From assembly GCA_009103225.1 (NCBI GenBank), contig RHPI01003020.1:142867-206866 (forward strand): a DNA stretch of 64,000 bases, written 5' to 3'. The notes under the pieces were generated by a model. The model was not told the DNA's origin, did no database searches, and saw only the letters and a list, made by a program, of their open reading frames with translations. Origin of the DNA: Chlorokybus atmophyticus. Taxonomy: Eukaryota > Streptophyta > Chlorokybophyceae > Chlorokybales > Chlorokybaceae. Of the stretch, positions 22,876 through 34,704 are shown one piece after another. Every line of letters starts with the position of its first letter. Position 1 is the first letter of the stretch. Position numbers and translations under genes: made by a program.

Positions 22876-24301
22876 CGTTTGAGTGAATTGCGTGTACGTT
22901 GCATACTCGCATGTTATATATCCAATTCATGTGGTGTGCAGATCTTGAATTGTACATCCGCTTTTGCCGTTGGGCTGCTGTCAAGCTGCACGTTCCACCT
23001 CCAAGTCAAAGGCTCTGATCCTCAATTGCTACAAGCGACACGAATTGCACATGTGTCACGCCCCATGTACACATACCCGCTTGCATCATTGCTGCAAACG
23101 GGCAATCACGATCATCGAGTGATCACACGATTGAGAGTTGTTGCTCGTGCGAATGTTGCATGACAATTTTAGCATTGAGTGTGCTCGAATCGATAAAATA
23201 ACTTCACATTAGACGCCGTTTGGTCTAATTGTACATGGATGATAAACCTTGCGCTTTTGAGTTTATATAATATATGTTTTATGCTGGCGTAAGTTTTATG
23301 CTTCATGGCATACATGCATATTAAAACTGCATGTATGTCAAGAAAGTGAGCTTTTAAGTTCAAATACCAAGTAGGCGCCAAATTGGCGCCGCACAAACAT
23401 CTTGCAAGCTGCAACCGCAAAGCCGGCCAACATATATTCGGCGAGGCGACAACTGACTGTCCCTTTGTCAGAAATGCGTGCCCATGTTAGCATAACCTTC
23501 AATTCACATTCAAAGCGTACACAAGTCAAAAACAGGTTAAGTGTCAATGACGACACGGGGGCTCGGCAACTCGTCGAGCTGATTCGGAACCAAAGTGTTG
23601 CAAACAGAGTATTGCCCCATATTGTATACCAGGTATCACTTATCACGAATCATGTATCACTTGCTACTGGTGCAGGCCACGCGCTAGGAGCCTTGTGCTC
23701 AAGCTGGCAAATCTCGGTAAAATCGCGGAAGAAAAGGCCAAAGAACCGCACTATTTGGTCGTCGGGTAACACAGGGACACTCGCGTTGCAGGGGCAACCG
23801 GTCTGGGGGCGACTGGTCTAGGCCGCACGAACGGTCATCTACTTGGAGTTGAACGTGCTGACAGTCAACCGCAGGATTGATAACTTTCCATCTTTCCGCG
23901 GAAGTGGAAGCGTACTGGTGCTGCTTTGTGCGCGCTTCCGCGCCACATAGTCTTTAGTAGCGTCCTCCAATTCCCTCCACACTCTGGGTTTTGTCGTGAA
24001 GTTTTAAATCACCGCCTTCATTGCGTTTGACCCGTGCGGTAACGGTTGGAGGTTATCTATCGCCATCACCAACCGAAGATCATCAATGTTTTTGATGGAG
24101 CGCAATGGCGAAGCGATGGTCATCATTCTATAATCAACCGTAACCGTCCCACGTGATCTCACCGTGTACACAAGATGTTCATTTCCACAACAAAGTGCTT
24201 CAATAAATGCAAAAATGCAAAACGACTGTATGGTGAAAAATTACATTTTGAATGTTTTTAAAGTAAATACATAAAAACTGAAATACATTCTACAAGAGAT
24301 G
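22876..24301. other. Intergenic, no gene seen
   Basis: About 1.4 kb. Short open frames here have no splice context, composition or motif that supports coding. Confidence 0.55.
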
Positions 24302-24306
24302 CGCCA

Positions 24307-24987
24307 TATAACGGGAAGGTACATTAGAATACCACAAATCGACTATATAAAGCACAAAGTCTATTGTGGTCGAGTGGGCTGTGACATTGGTTTTCGGAGA
24401 CCCGGGTTCGATGCCTGCCTTGCACACGAATTTCGCGGTCGTTGTTTCTCGATCCAATTTCGCAGTCGTTGTTTCTCAATCCAATAACATCGTAAGTTGT
24501 CACTTCATAAGTGCCATCATCGATAGGTCGCGACTTGCCTAATGGCAGTCGCGACGGACTGACCAGTTCAGTCCGCGCGGCAGGTCGCGACCTGCCTGTC
24601 GCGATGCGACTTGTGGGGCCGGCAGCGGTGCGCTATGCGCGCGTTGACCGGTATGGGCCTAGATTGGCCGGTCCTTGGGTAATCGGACTGATCAGCTCAG
24701 TCGGCGCGGCAGGTCGCGACCTGCCTGTCGCGATGCGACCTGTGGGGCCGGCAGCGGTGCGCTATGCGCGCGTTGACCGGTATGGACCTGAATTAGCCGG
24801 TCCTTGGGTCGTGGGACCGGTGACCCACCCTAAATCAGACCCCTGAGATGATTCCCCAGGTGATGGGCGCCAGCTGCCGAGGACGTCAGCGTTCTTAAGT
24901 GGGGGGGAATGTAACGGGAAGGTACATTAGATTACCACAAATCGACCAAAAAGCACCAAGTCTTTTGTGGTCGAGTGGGATGTGACA
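24307..24987 (+). mobile_element. TRIM-type miniature LTR retrotransposon, copy 1
   Basis: Terminal direct repeats of about 80 bp (24307-24386 and 24910-24987) start TATAACGGG/TGTAACGGG and end TGTGACA. The element is flanked by a 5-bp target-site duplication CGCCA (24302-24306 and 24988-24992). After the left repeat there is a degenerate primer-binding site (TTGGTTTTCGGAG), and before the right one a polypurine tract (AAGTGGGGGGGAA). The internal 520 bp encode no retroelement protein. They contain a diverged tandem duplication of about 140 bp (24560-24690 and 24700-24825). This matches terminal-repeat retrotransposons in miniature, mobilised in trans. Confidence 0.88.
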
Positions 24988-25289
24988 CGCCATTTCTTCT
25001 ATTTACGTTGTTACAGGCTCGGGTTTGCGGATCGACCCAAATGTTTTTTTCTGAATGTTCCCTATAACCGTAACACATTAGTACGAGTCACTTTTTACTC
25101 AATGCACAATCAACTAATGACATCACGTAATAGTTTGATACAGCGTACAAATTAAACAAACCACACAGCATGTAAAGGTGAAATGGCAGCATGTACAGGC
25201 CACGTACGGATTCACGGCGTGCATGCAGATGCAGGGTCCGTCTCACAGCGTCGTCAGCGGCCTCTTGCAGAGCTCCTAAAAGCCCCTCG

Positions 25290-25900
25290 GGTCAGGGCTT
25301 CTGCGGGTTCGAATCGACACCAAGGCATTGTTTGATACTGAATAGCCGAGATGCACAACCAGTGTTCTAGCGCAGGGATGCGTGCATTAGCAGGCCTGGA
25401 GCATGATAAGTGTGCAGCTGTGCCACACATTGCAACTAAGCAAATCATTGCAGCTGTTTAGTGCATGTCATGTTTAGTGCATGGCATCACTGATGAGCTG
25501 ATGAGTGTGCAGCTGAGCACCTTGTTGCTGTTGAGCCAAGGCATTGTCTGCTATCGAGTAGGCCAGAGGCAGACCCTGCAATACAATCGCTGGGTCTAAT
25601 GATCTTGCGCATGAATATTTGCATACCGGGCCTGCAGCATGGTAAGTGTGCAGCTGTGCCATACAGTGCAGCTCGTTGCAGATGTCTGTGCACGGCATGA
25701 ACTGATGAACTAATGAGTGTGCAATGGAGCACCTTGTTGCGGTTGAGCCAACACCAAGGCATTGTCTGTTGCTGAGTAAACGAGCTGCGGACCCTTCATT
25801 CCTGCGCAAAAATGCATGCATTGACGGGCCTGGAGCATGATAAGTGTGCAGCTGTGCCACACAGTGCAGATGAGCAGCTTGCAGCTGACACACGGAGTCC
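25290..25900. repeat. Three diverged tandem units of about 200-240 bp
   Basis: The block CCTGGAGCATGATAAGTGTG with GCAGCTGTGCCACAC occurs near 25394, 25631 and 25829. Each is preceded by an ACCAAGGCATTGT-type segment. Spacing is about 237 and 198 bp. Shorter relatives (AACTGATGAGTG...) continue to about 26120. Confidence 0.7.
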
Positions 25901-26318
25901 AATCCACGCCATGAAAAAACTAACAAGTACTTAATTGAACTGATGAGTGCTCAGGTGAATAACCTTGTGCAGCCGTGCAATGCACATTATGAACTTATAA
26001 AGTAATGAACCAATGACTGCTGATGTGAGCAGCCTTGTGTGCCGCTGTGCAATGCACGGCATGAACTGAAAAGTGCGCAGCTGAGCATCCTTTGGCGATG
26101 TCACAGCATGAACTGATGAGTGCGCAGTGACCAATGAGAAGCTTGCTGAAGCCGAGCAATGCAGTCTGCATGCATGCACGTGTATGCTTGTATGCATGTG
26201 CAATGCCGCAGCTTGATCTCTGCCGTGTACTTGTGATCCGCCTCGCGCACATGCAGTAAGCCAAGAAGCGATGGTGTCGCTAACCATACGACATCACATC
26301 TTTAGAATGACGCGAGCG

Positions 26319-26580
26319 GTGCAATTGTATTGGGGACCGGCTTGGAGCTTGGCAGCAGGCCCACCCCGCTCATACACCTTGCAGTGCAGCGCTCATCAGT
26401 CACCTGGTGGCGCCTGCTGTGCAGACCACTCAGCTGAGCTCGCACACTGCTTTAGGTTGAAGCAACCAGTGCAGTTGTACCAGTCGCCGGCTTGGAGCTT
26501 GTTAGCAGGCCCACCCCGCCTATGCACCTTGCAGTGAAGCGCTTACTAGTTAGCTGGTGACGCCTGCTGTGCAGACCATT
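26319..26580. repeat. Tandem duplication, two units of about 145 bp
   Basis: GGCTTGGAGCTTG...AGCAGGCCCACCCCGC...CACCTTGCAGTG...GCCTGCTGTGCAGACCA is present twice (from about 26319 and 26465) with few differences. Confidence 0.8.
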
Positions 26581-27460
26581 TTGCTGGGATAAGCTGTGCA
26601 ATGCAATGTCAAGCAAGCAGCTTCAAGCTGCTGCAAGTTGCCGCCGCCGCCAGCTGCGAAGCCGACCACTGAGCAGACCACAGTGGGCGCCAAAACTCAG
26701 TAAGCGGTGCATGTGACCATGCGCAGTGTTGACGACCGCTACTGAACATGGGAGCCTTTGGCCGTGTGCATGAACCCTAAACTTTGTGTGTCGCATTTAG
26801 TGAAAGCTAGTGCGATGGAAATCTCTTGGCATGGTCTACGATATGTAACAAGTTGCATAGTATTGGTTGTGATGATAAAAAAGTTAGTTGGATAGGGTTG
26901 GGGGGTGTTGCGTAACGCATTAAGTAACTTAACACATGTAAAGTGTAGCTTCATATTTTTGAAATTTGAGTTTGCGGCTTGTGTAAACGTATGTGTGGAT
27001 TTTTTCTGATTAAGTTTAGTGATGGATGCAATTTAAGTGTGTTCAGCTCCGGTTAGGTCCGTACTTGATGTGGTACATGTTAACATAATTTGCAAGCAAT
27101 AACATGCGAATCGAGTTGTAATGACCACAAAACTTTACACGCATACGCATCATCATGCGTACCAATGCACCTACTCTGCGGACACCAACCATGACGCAAT
27201 TCAAGTAGTATACCTACGCGTATAAACACCAATGTTGCAAAGCGATGTTAAGCCCTTTGAGATGCGACATGATACGCGACAATTAGGTAGGCCTAGCTCG
27301 CTCGGCTTAGCGTGTCTCGTTGTCTCGTTGTCTCGATGTAGCAAGTCTCAGCGACAATGAGCCCATGACATGGTATTGCATGTTTACAATGCGTCCTTGT
27401 ATACGTACCGTTCGCTAGCCGTAACAGGGAGCGGCATGAGTGACGCCGTGACGGACTGAC

Positions 27461-27715
27461 TCACTGTGACGGACTCAGGTGATGTGAGGATTCAAGTGAC
27501 GTGAGGAACGACGACAAGAGGTAAAGCGAATATTCCGTTTTGCGCAGAGCATATGCCGCTTCGCAACCCAACAGCTGACCGAGCCGTTCAGACAGACTGA
27601 ACTTAGCTTTAACCGCCGAGAGAAGCCGCATTGCAACCATGTTCCAAACGCCGTCCGATGAGCTCGCAACCTGTCTGTTTAAAGTGATGAACCCGTTGGC
27701 CAAGCCGATAGCCAA
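27461..27715 (-). other. Open frame with coding-like composition, unassigned
   Basis: An uninterrupted minus-strand frame of about 85 codons reads with a balanced hydrophobic/polar pattern (for example SLSERLGQLLGCEAAYALRK). No splice partners, start context or family recognised. It could be a gene fragment, part of a transposon or chance. Confidence 0.25.
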
Positions 27716-27936
27716 AGCTCCTATGGTTCGTACTTGACTGCGGTGAAGTAAATGTATGCATTACATTGCTGGACGTCAGGTTAGTGCAGCGGAATAGTTG
27801 GCGTTTAGCCGGCGCAGTTAACCGGTGTGCCTAGGGTGGGCGGGGAGGTGAGCGGGAGCGGCGGCGGCGCGGTTGGGGGGGTTGGTGTGGGCGGCGCGCG
27901 GGTTTGGGATTGGGCTGTCGTACGGCTAAGCGGCGC

Positions 27937-30824
27937 ATGCTCCTATGTGCAAGCGGGAGGAAGCAGGCATGCTGTGACGGCGATGTCGGTGAGGAGGTGG
28001 GCGGCGACCACAGTGTCATGCCCAACAATTGCTTGGAGGGCGAGCGAGCCAGCACGGCAGCAGTCCGCAAGCACGCAACGGCGACTGTTGACGAGGAGGA
28101 GGAGAACGGGGTGAAGGTGGGTAGCTGTCCTTCGGTAGGTATCAGTAATAAGCGTGAGAGGGAGTCGGGAGGCGGCGAGTCGCTCGACGACCTTATCGCA
28201 AACACCGAGTGGCGCACTTGGGGAGAGTTCGCACCGGAGGATGAAGCCATTACTACTGTGTGGACTGACCTCCTGAGCGTGGACGAACCTGTCATGCAGC
28301 ACAACCACGGGCAGCTTGGCTCGCCCGGCACCAGCACCAACTGGCCTGATACTCGGGTGCGTTTGGCTGGATTCTTTGCGCGTTTATGCAGGCCACTCTG
28401 GTCACGATTGGGTTCGCAGCGTATCCTATGATCGCCTCGCAGTGTGACCTAGTGTCCGGTGCTTGGTATGTTGCGTGCGTTGGTGCTCTTGTCACCACGA
28501 ATGGAGAGCTATCTTAGTCCAAATGCGTCCCTCATGTACATTGCTTGCACACATAGCCCACTGCATTGTGCTAGTCCTATATGCCAAGCATATCTGCAGT
28601 AGCAGAGCGGATCGCTTGTGCCTTCAATATCAGTAGCACTAAAGCTGTTGTGCTGCATTGTTGCTCCATATCTGCACAGCTTACCCGGCAATCGATTGAC
28701 CAAAAGCCTTGTTTGGGGTGCATTGCCAGATAGATCTCACACGCGGTCATCACTTAAGCCCTAAGCAGCAGGTATTACCGGCTTGTTTGACCCGATGCCG
28801 GGTGCAGGTGGACAGCTTGTTTCTAAGTCGGCAATATGGCGCATCTCCCAGCCATGGGTCAGTGCTCGGCGGCCCCGGAGGCCTTGGTGCTATGGGGGGT
28901 GTGGCGCTGCCAAATGGGGTCAGTCGGCCACAGCCACCAGCTGCCGGAACGCTTGGAGCAAGCGCCGCCCAGGCCACGGCAGCTACAAAGCAGCGTCTAC
29001 GATGGACGCCGGAGCTCCACGAGCGCTTCGTCAGTGCGGTGCAGAACCTTGGCGGTGCTGATCGTAAGTTCCCGTGCTTGCTTGCGGTGGTTTGGTGGTT
29101 GGTCTGTTCTGGCTGGTGGAGGATTGGAGGATGGCAAAGTGACTGGGATGGGTTGGGAAGGTTGGAAGCATTAGGCTGCATGACACAAAACAGGTTATCA
29201 GTGTGGGGGAGCAATAGGCATTGATGACAGGGCATTGCGTGCAACTCTGGTGCAACTACAGTCGAGTCATGCCTTGTGATTTTCTGGTTCTGGCAGGTGC
29301 CACACCCAAGGGTGTCTTGAGAGTGATGGGAGTGCAAGGCCTGACGATCTATCACGTCAAGAGCCACTTGCAGAAATACCGCATGGCCAAATACCTGCCA
29401 GAGAAACAGGCGGGAGTGGCCACTTCAAGTGGAGGCGCTGCTGATGTCACTGAAGAAAGGAGCAATCGGCCAGCACGCTCCAGATGTAAGTTCAGCCATA
29501 ACCTACCAAGTGCGCATTGTAGTGCGCAGGGCATGGGTTGGTGCCAGGACACGGGTGGGACTGTTACTACAATACAATGTGGTTAGGTTGCCTGGCTGAA
29601 CCTGCTGTATATGACTCTGTCCCGTGCAGCCATGAAATCATTGGTCGAAGAGGGCGAATCATCAGCGCCTTCCCAAATACCCAAATCTGCAGTGCGCGCA
29701 CCTAGTAAGCCATTGCCTCATTGCATTAACCACAGCTGCTGCCTGGCACCTTGACTGCTTGCAGTCAACAAATGGGTGTTGTGGCAGGGCCTGCAAACAG
29801 AGCCGCTGAAGCCGTCAATACGACAGAAGCGCAGGTTGTTGTGCGGCCGTTGCCAGAGGCTGTAGCCCCTGCAGCATCAAGCCATGCCGCGGCGCTGTTA
29901 CCTCCCGCTGCTTCTCTGGACATCTCACAGCTAGACCCTGCAGACATGCAGTTCGCCATGCCCGAGCAGTAAGTTCTTGTGTCATGCATATCAGCTGTGC
30001 CGTACATGCACAAGCAGCATGCTTTTCATGCAGCGTGAGTCTTGTCCACCCCTATTGCAGAACAGGTTCAGGTCTCCACTGCAGGCCAGCCTGCAGCACC
30101 CAACTTACCTTTTATCTTGTTGCAGCTTGCGTACGGGTGCTGGTCAGAATGCAGGAATAGAGGAGGCACTGCGCATGCAGATGGAAGTGCAGAAACGTCT
30201 GCACGAGCAGTTAGAGGTGAGTCATATGCGAGATGAGCTCAAGCTGTGTAGTGGTTGCAGTCGCGGGATGAGGTTTCTGCTTTCTTGTTGAGTGGCCATT
30301 GTTTCAAACAGGTGCAACGACAAATCCAGCTTCGCATTGAGGCTCAAGGCAAGTACCTGCAGCGAATCATTGAGGAGCAACGACGTGCTGGGCAGCAAGC
30401 TGCTGCAAGCCAGGCTCAGCAGTCACATCAGCAGCACTCACCGCACCACTCGGGGCAATCCATGCCTTCAAATAGTAATAGTGAGCAGATGCTTCACGAG
30501 CATGCAACCGCAGCCGCTGCACTCCAAACAGATGAGGAAGCCAAGCAGCTGGAGGGGTTGCTTGCGGGCGAGCAAGGAAACCTCGCGCAGTTTGAGTCAT
30601 TTCTGGGGCGCACAGCGCAGAGCGGCCCAGGCCTCTTCGCCACCATGCTACAAGACCAAGGAGATATACTTCAGGGGCATTCGCAGCTCAGTCAACCAAC
30701 TGTAGGGTCACCGCTGCAGTCCAATACGCTTGACAACCGCCCGAACAGCTCCGAGCTTGACGCTTCAGGCTTGGCAAGCACATGGATGTGGAATTCCGGA
30801 CAGCAACCAACTCATGATTCGTGA
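27937..30824 (+). CDS. MYB-CC transcription factor, PHR1/PSR1-like phosphate-starvation regulator
   Basis: Seven exons in phase, 27937-28356, 28808-29063, 29297-29485, 29630-29704, 29788-29968, 30126-30216 and 30312-30824, encode 574 residues. The GARP/MYB domain (about 200-252) reads KQRLRWTPELHERFVSAV...LGG, then ATPKGVLRVMGVQGLTIYHV and SHLQKYR. The coiled-coil domain (about 374-430) holds MQMEVQKRLHEQLE and IQLRIEAQGKYLQRIIEEQ, the LHEQLE signature of MYB-CC proteins. An N-terminal WRTWGEFAPEDEA motif resembles the conserved N-terminus of PHR1. PHR1 in plants and PSR1 in Chlamydomonas bind P1BS sites as dimers in the nucleus and activate phosphate-starvation genes; SPX proteins repress them by binding the coiled coil. 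The C-terminus is Gln/Ser-rich. The start ATG is the first in the open frame; an alternative is 28017. Confidence 0.9.
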
Positions 30825-32203
30825 CCCACAGTGTGCAGTTGAGTGAACAGGCAAAATTTGACTGTCTCTTTTCTGGATGCAACATGATGCGGCATCATGC
30901 AGGCGCCGTTGCGAATAGATGTATTGCTGTCACATTGCTTTGTGATTGCACTAGAAGCGGCGGAGTCGCCATTGAGTGCGTAGCTGGCCGTTGTAGCCAC
31001 CTCAACTGCAAAAGCAGTTAGGGCCCAAGAAGCCCAGATCTGATGTACATCGAGTTCATGTCTAACAATGTGGTGCGATGCTGTTGTTGAGCTAGCTGCT
31101 TAATCCAGTTGCACTTGCCACAGGTCCTCTTGTCTTCATTATTGTCACAGAATTGAGCAGCACTGCCTTGCTCAAAGCAGTGTGCAACAGATGCAAGAGG
31201 CAATCAGTACAAGCAAACCTATGTGCGTATGCGGTGCCACAAACACAACAACCACTCACCAACTAGACCACTGGCTGAGGCATGCGCTCGCATGCTATCT
31301 ATCAGCTACCACTGTATTCATTGCTTTGGCAGATGGCTTTACCTTGGTAGCAGGCAATCATGGGCTTGTCAGTAAGCCACCCCTTAGCCAAACTGCTGCA
31401 TGAAGATCATGAGAGTATCATAACAATGATACGGTTGAGACTTAGGTGAGTGTGGTCGTAGTTGAGTGTCGTGTCCATGCATAGGGTATGAGTCATATTG
31501 CATGTGTCGCGCTTGTTGCATACATCACTTGCATATCTTGTACACATATAAAGCAATAGGGTGCAAGCAAGCTATGCTCACAGGCCACACACTCAGCATT
31601 CAAACAAAGCATTGTATCAAGTCACAGATTTGGGGGGGCTGAGACCAGCGCTAGGACTTAGGTACGCAATGCAGCAGCAGCAGCAGGCAGGGGAGGGTGC
31701 AAGGGATAGAGCAAGGGGTCACCACCTGCACAGCAGGCGCACATATGTACAAAAGTATGACCATGAAAGAGCAGTACCTGTATCACTGCTTGTTGGATTT
31801 ACCAGACAGCATCAGGGTGTACAAAATGTTCTCTTGCACCGATGCAGTGTGTACAGTAAATGCGTGATACAAGTATTCTTGCTGCATTGGGTCCTACCAA
31901 GTCAGTCTGCAATTATGGAGTACGCGGGTCACTCAATATGTCCACCATGCTTGCACAAACTCACCAGCTTTCATGATGTACAAGTACAAGATTGCAGGCG
32001 ACCTGTATAAGCGGTGTCATGAGCATGTTTCACCAACATGTACTCATCCTCTGTGCTGTATGCAAAGAACTGACATGTTGATGATAAGGTAACAATTCAG
32101 TCTTTACACAGTTGCACAGTCCAGTAACTCTTGTGGAAGCGCCTTGTAATCGCAGGGCACTGCACATGAGTTTTGAAACAGCTGGATGGTCAGACACACC
32201 ACA
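30825..32203. other. Convergent intergenic region
   Basis: 1.4 kb between the stops of the MYB-CC gene (plus) and the PWWP gene (minus). A short CAG run is at 31673-31686. No gene seen. Confidence 0.6.
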
Positions 32204-33891
32204 TCATGGCACAGGCAACCTGTACGGTGACCCCAAAGGTGGTGCAAGTCCCAGCAACCTCATGATGCGAACTTTCCTCGAGGCAGGCCTTGCATCTCGT
32301 ACTTGAGCAACATCCTTGCCTGCTCTGCTCACTTTGGCTTGCCTTTGCCTTTTGGTGGCGTCACCAGCATTGGTCTGAGCTGGTGGCTTCCTTTTCCTGG
32401 ACGCCTGAGTGGAAATGAACGGCCACAGCAATCAGCAATGTGCATGTTGGCATAAACAACCCCAAGTGAACACCCAACCCAAGCCTGGGCATACCGGTGT
32501 TGCGGCAGGAGTGGCTTGTGTGTCTTTCGGTGAAGGGTTTCGCCCCTTGCTTGCTGTGCCGGCGGCAGCAACACCAAAAGCTTGTTTGCGCGCTTCATCT
32601 TTTCTCCTCTCATCCTCCTGTTGTGCAAGCAGTGTCTCCGGTCTCATCGGCTCCGGTAACCGGCTTGTTGTTCTAAACTCCATCGCCTGCGAACACCAGC
32701 AGCATTCAGATAGAAGTCTTTTGCAGGTTTCTTACTGCTGTTTATGCACTGTCAGCAACACAGCCTAACCTGGTCCACAGCACGCGTGAAACTCTGCTTC
32801 TTGGTCTTTGTACTTCGAGCCTGAAAGTCCTAAAACACACGAGTTCGAGTAAAAGGCAAGTCCTGAAAAGGTATGCTCAGCAGAGCCTTACCGTTTCCAG
32901 ACTGGAGATGAACTTGGAAGCTGAGATCCAAGCGCTGCATGAGAAGACCCAGGTATGCATAATAAGCGGGAAAGGCATACGCAAAGCGAATAAGCATAAA
33001 ACTCAGCGCATGCCACACCACAAGGACAGGCCTAGGCGTTCAGCTTCTCACAAGTCAAATGTGCCAAAGAACTGGACGAGCACCGCCCCCATTGACGCAT
33101 TGGCCGGTCGACTGCGCCCAAGCTCGCCTTCTGCCAACTCTTGAGACTTGATCTGCAACGCATCGAGTGCTTGACAATTTCCAACTGCGCTCAAACTTTG
33201 AACTGTGAACCATCTCCTTCAACACATGGTACACACACCTGCGCAGGCCACCTGCATGAACACGCAAGAACTGTTCAGTATCCCTCGAAGTAAACAACAG
33301 GTGGTGTAGACATGCGTGCATGCATGTCTACACCACCTGTTGCACACGCACACACACGCGCTCTAGCGCACGAACGCATGCTTGCACTCACACAGTGTTA
33401 CCAGCAAAAAGGAGGCAGCTTTGCCCAGATGACGTCGTCTTCGTGAAACCCTGCCGCGACAGACTCAGGTGGCATAGCCCTGTGGCTGTCTTGCGCAGCC
33501 TTTCTCTCAGAGTGCGAAGCCCCGTATTCATCCGATTTAGCTGCAAGCATCAAGGCCAAAGGTCACAACCAGACAACTTACAAGGACAAGCAAACAGGAA
33601 GAAGATTTCGGCGTACTAGCTATTGCGTTGGATTGCCATGTTGTCACATACGACAAGTCACACACGACTAGCTTGCCTGCTTAAGCTGCAATAGACGGTA
33701 CTGTCCCATGCAAAGCAACAAACTCAGAGTGAACATGCACATGCATGCGATGTTTCTGCAGGTGGGCAAGGTGAGCCGCATGCAGCTAAGCATTCGAGGT
33801 TCACAATCAACACTGTACAATACTAGAATCACCATCGGCAAACCGACACACCTGACGTGCTAGGCCCGGCGCCGTTCTGTGCCATCATCAT
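32204..33891 (-). CDS. PWWP-domain chromatin protein
   Basis: Eight exons in phase: 33891-33852, 33540-33402, 33251-33239, 33152-33052, 32934-32892, 32829-32770, 32686-32495, 32404-32204. They encode about 262 residues. The PWWP domain spans roughly residues 47-115: DDVIWAKLPPFCWWPAQ, then VLVQFFGTFDFAWISASKF. The name-giving motif is CWWP here, and its second half (WPAQ) is encoded by a 13-nt micro-exon (33251-33239). PWWP domains bind methylated histone H3 tails together with DNA, so a nuclear chromatin role is likely. Downstream are a Glu/Arg-rich helix (LLAQQEDERRKDEARKQ) and a Lys/Arg-rich tail (SRKRKPP, KRQRQAK) that look like nuclear localisation signals. It is divergently oriented to the Lin0512-like gene with a shared promoter region (33892-34300). 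The subfamily is not recognised. Confidence 0.8.
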
Positions 33892-34312
33892 CAGCCGCGC
33901 TTCCGCCGCCGCAGCGGCGGCAGCTAGCCCGTCCAGCGCTACCGCTTCGCCTCACCCCAGCGCACTCAGTGCCAACAACACACAGTCTTGGGGCTAGGCC
34001 TCAGCAACCCCACCTAGCAAACCGCCTGCCAAACCCAGCCACAATCCCAACCACAATCCAAGGCAACCCCACCTCCACCTCCACGTCCACGTCCACCTCC
34101 GCCTACCCCGCCGCCGCCAATGCTAAGCTAACAAATTGTCAGTGCCAATGCACAGCATACTGCCTTCCACACAGCCAACACGAGCGCTGCTGATATCCGT
34201 CTTTGAAATCCACGCCGCTACCTCGATATCACTCACGTTTCAGCACGGCATATGCTCTCAGAACGTATCATTGGCTGCTGACATCAGCGTGATTCTGTCA
34301 ATGATCAGGCAG

Positions 34313-34321
34313 TTAGGGTTT
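34313..34321. promoter_or_regulatory. Telo-box-like motif TTAGGGTTT
   Basis: Reverse complement of AAACCCTAA, lying between the divergent PWWP and Lin0512-like genes, as at several other gene starts in this window. Confidence 0.5.
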
Positions 34322-34704
34322 GGCGGAAGAGCTATCGTAGTGCCTGGCGGCGACGGTGGCGGCGGCCGAGGCGGTGCCCGTGGCGGCGTAGGCGAGGTCA
34401 GCGCGGAGGTTTGTAGTCTTGCGGTTTGTGGTGTAGGGTGATGCCTTGTGTTTGCTGTGTGTGCACGAGAGGTTTGCGGCGGTGTGTGTGGTGGTGGGTG
34501 GTGGATGGTGGTCGGAGCTGCCTAGCATTGCGTGGTTGCAGCTGGGTGCTTATGGCAGACACTTGCATGTGGCTGGTTGGAGTGGTGTATGCTCTGTCTC
34601 CACTCGTTTGGCAAGTAGACTACAGCACATTGCACATCAAGAATGTCGTTCTGTGTCTGTCAAGGTGTTGACAGAGGGTGGATTGTGTATTTTCGTGTTT
34701 GCAG

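Larger units (their letters stand above)
24993..27450. other. Repeat-rich intergenic region
   Basis: No supported gene. It holds tandem repeats described separately (25290-25900, 26319-26580); the rest, 26.6-27.45 kb, is AT-rich without recognisable features. Confidence 0.6.

Noticed and set aside
22579-23163. 194-codon plus-strand frame with many Cys
   Set aside because: Overlaps the dispersed repeat also found at 18.6-19.2 kb where the frame is not kept.
24511-24846. Open frame inside TRIM copy 1 (repeated GRDLPVAMRP)
   Set aside because: Related frame in copy 2 is short, no retroelement or other domain is present, and repetition follows the DNA duplication; treated as non-coding.
34301-34408. 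ATG 34301 as start of the Lin0512-like protein
   Set aside because: It precedes the telo-box motif and its exon end (phase 0) does not fit the phase needed by the next exon.
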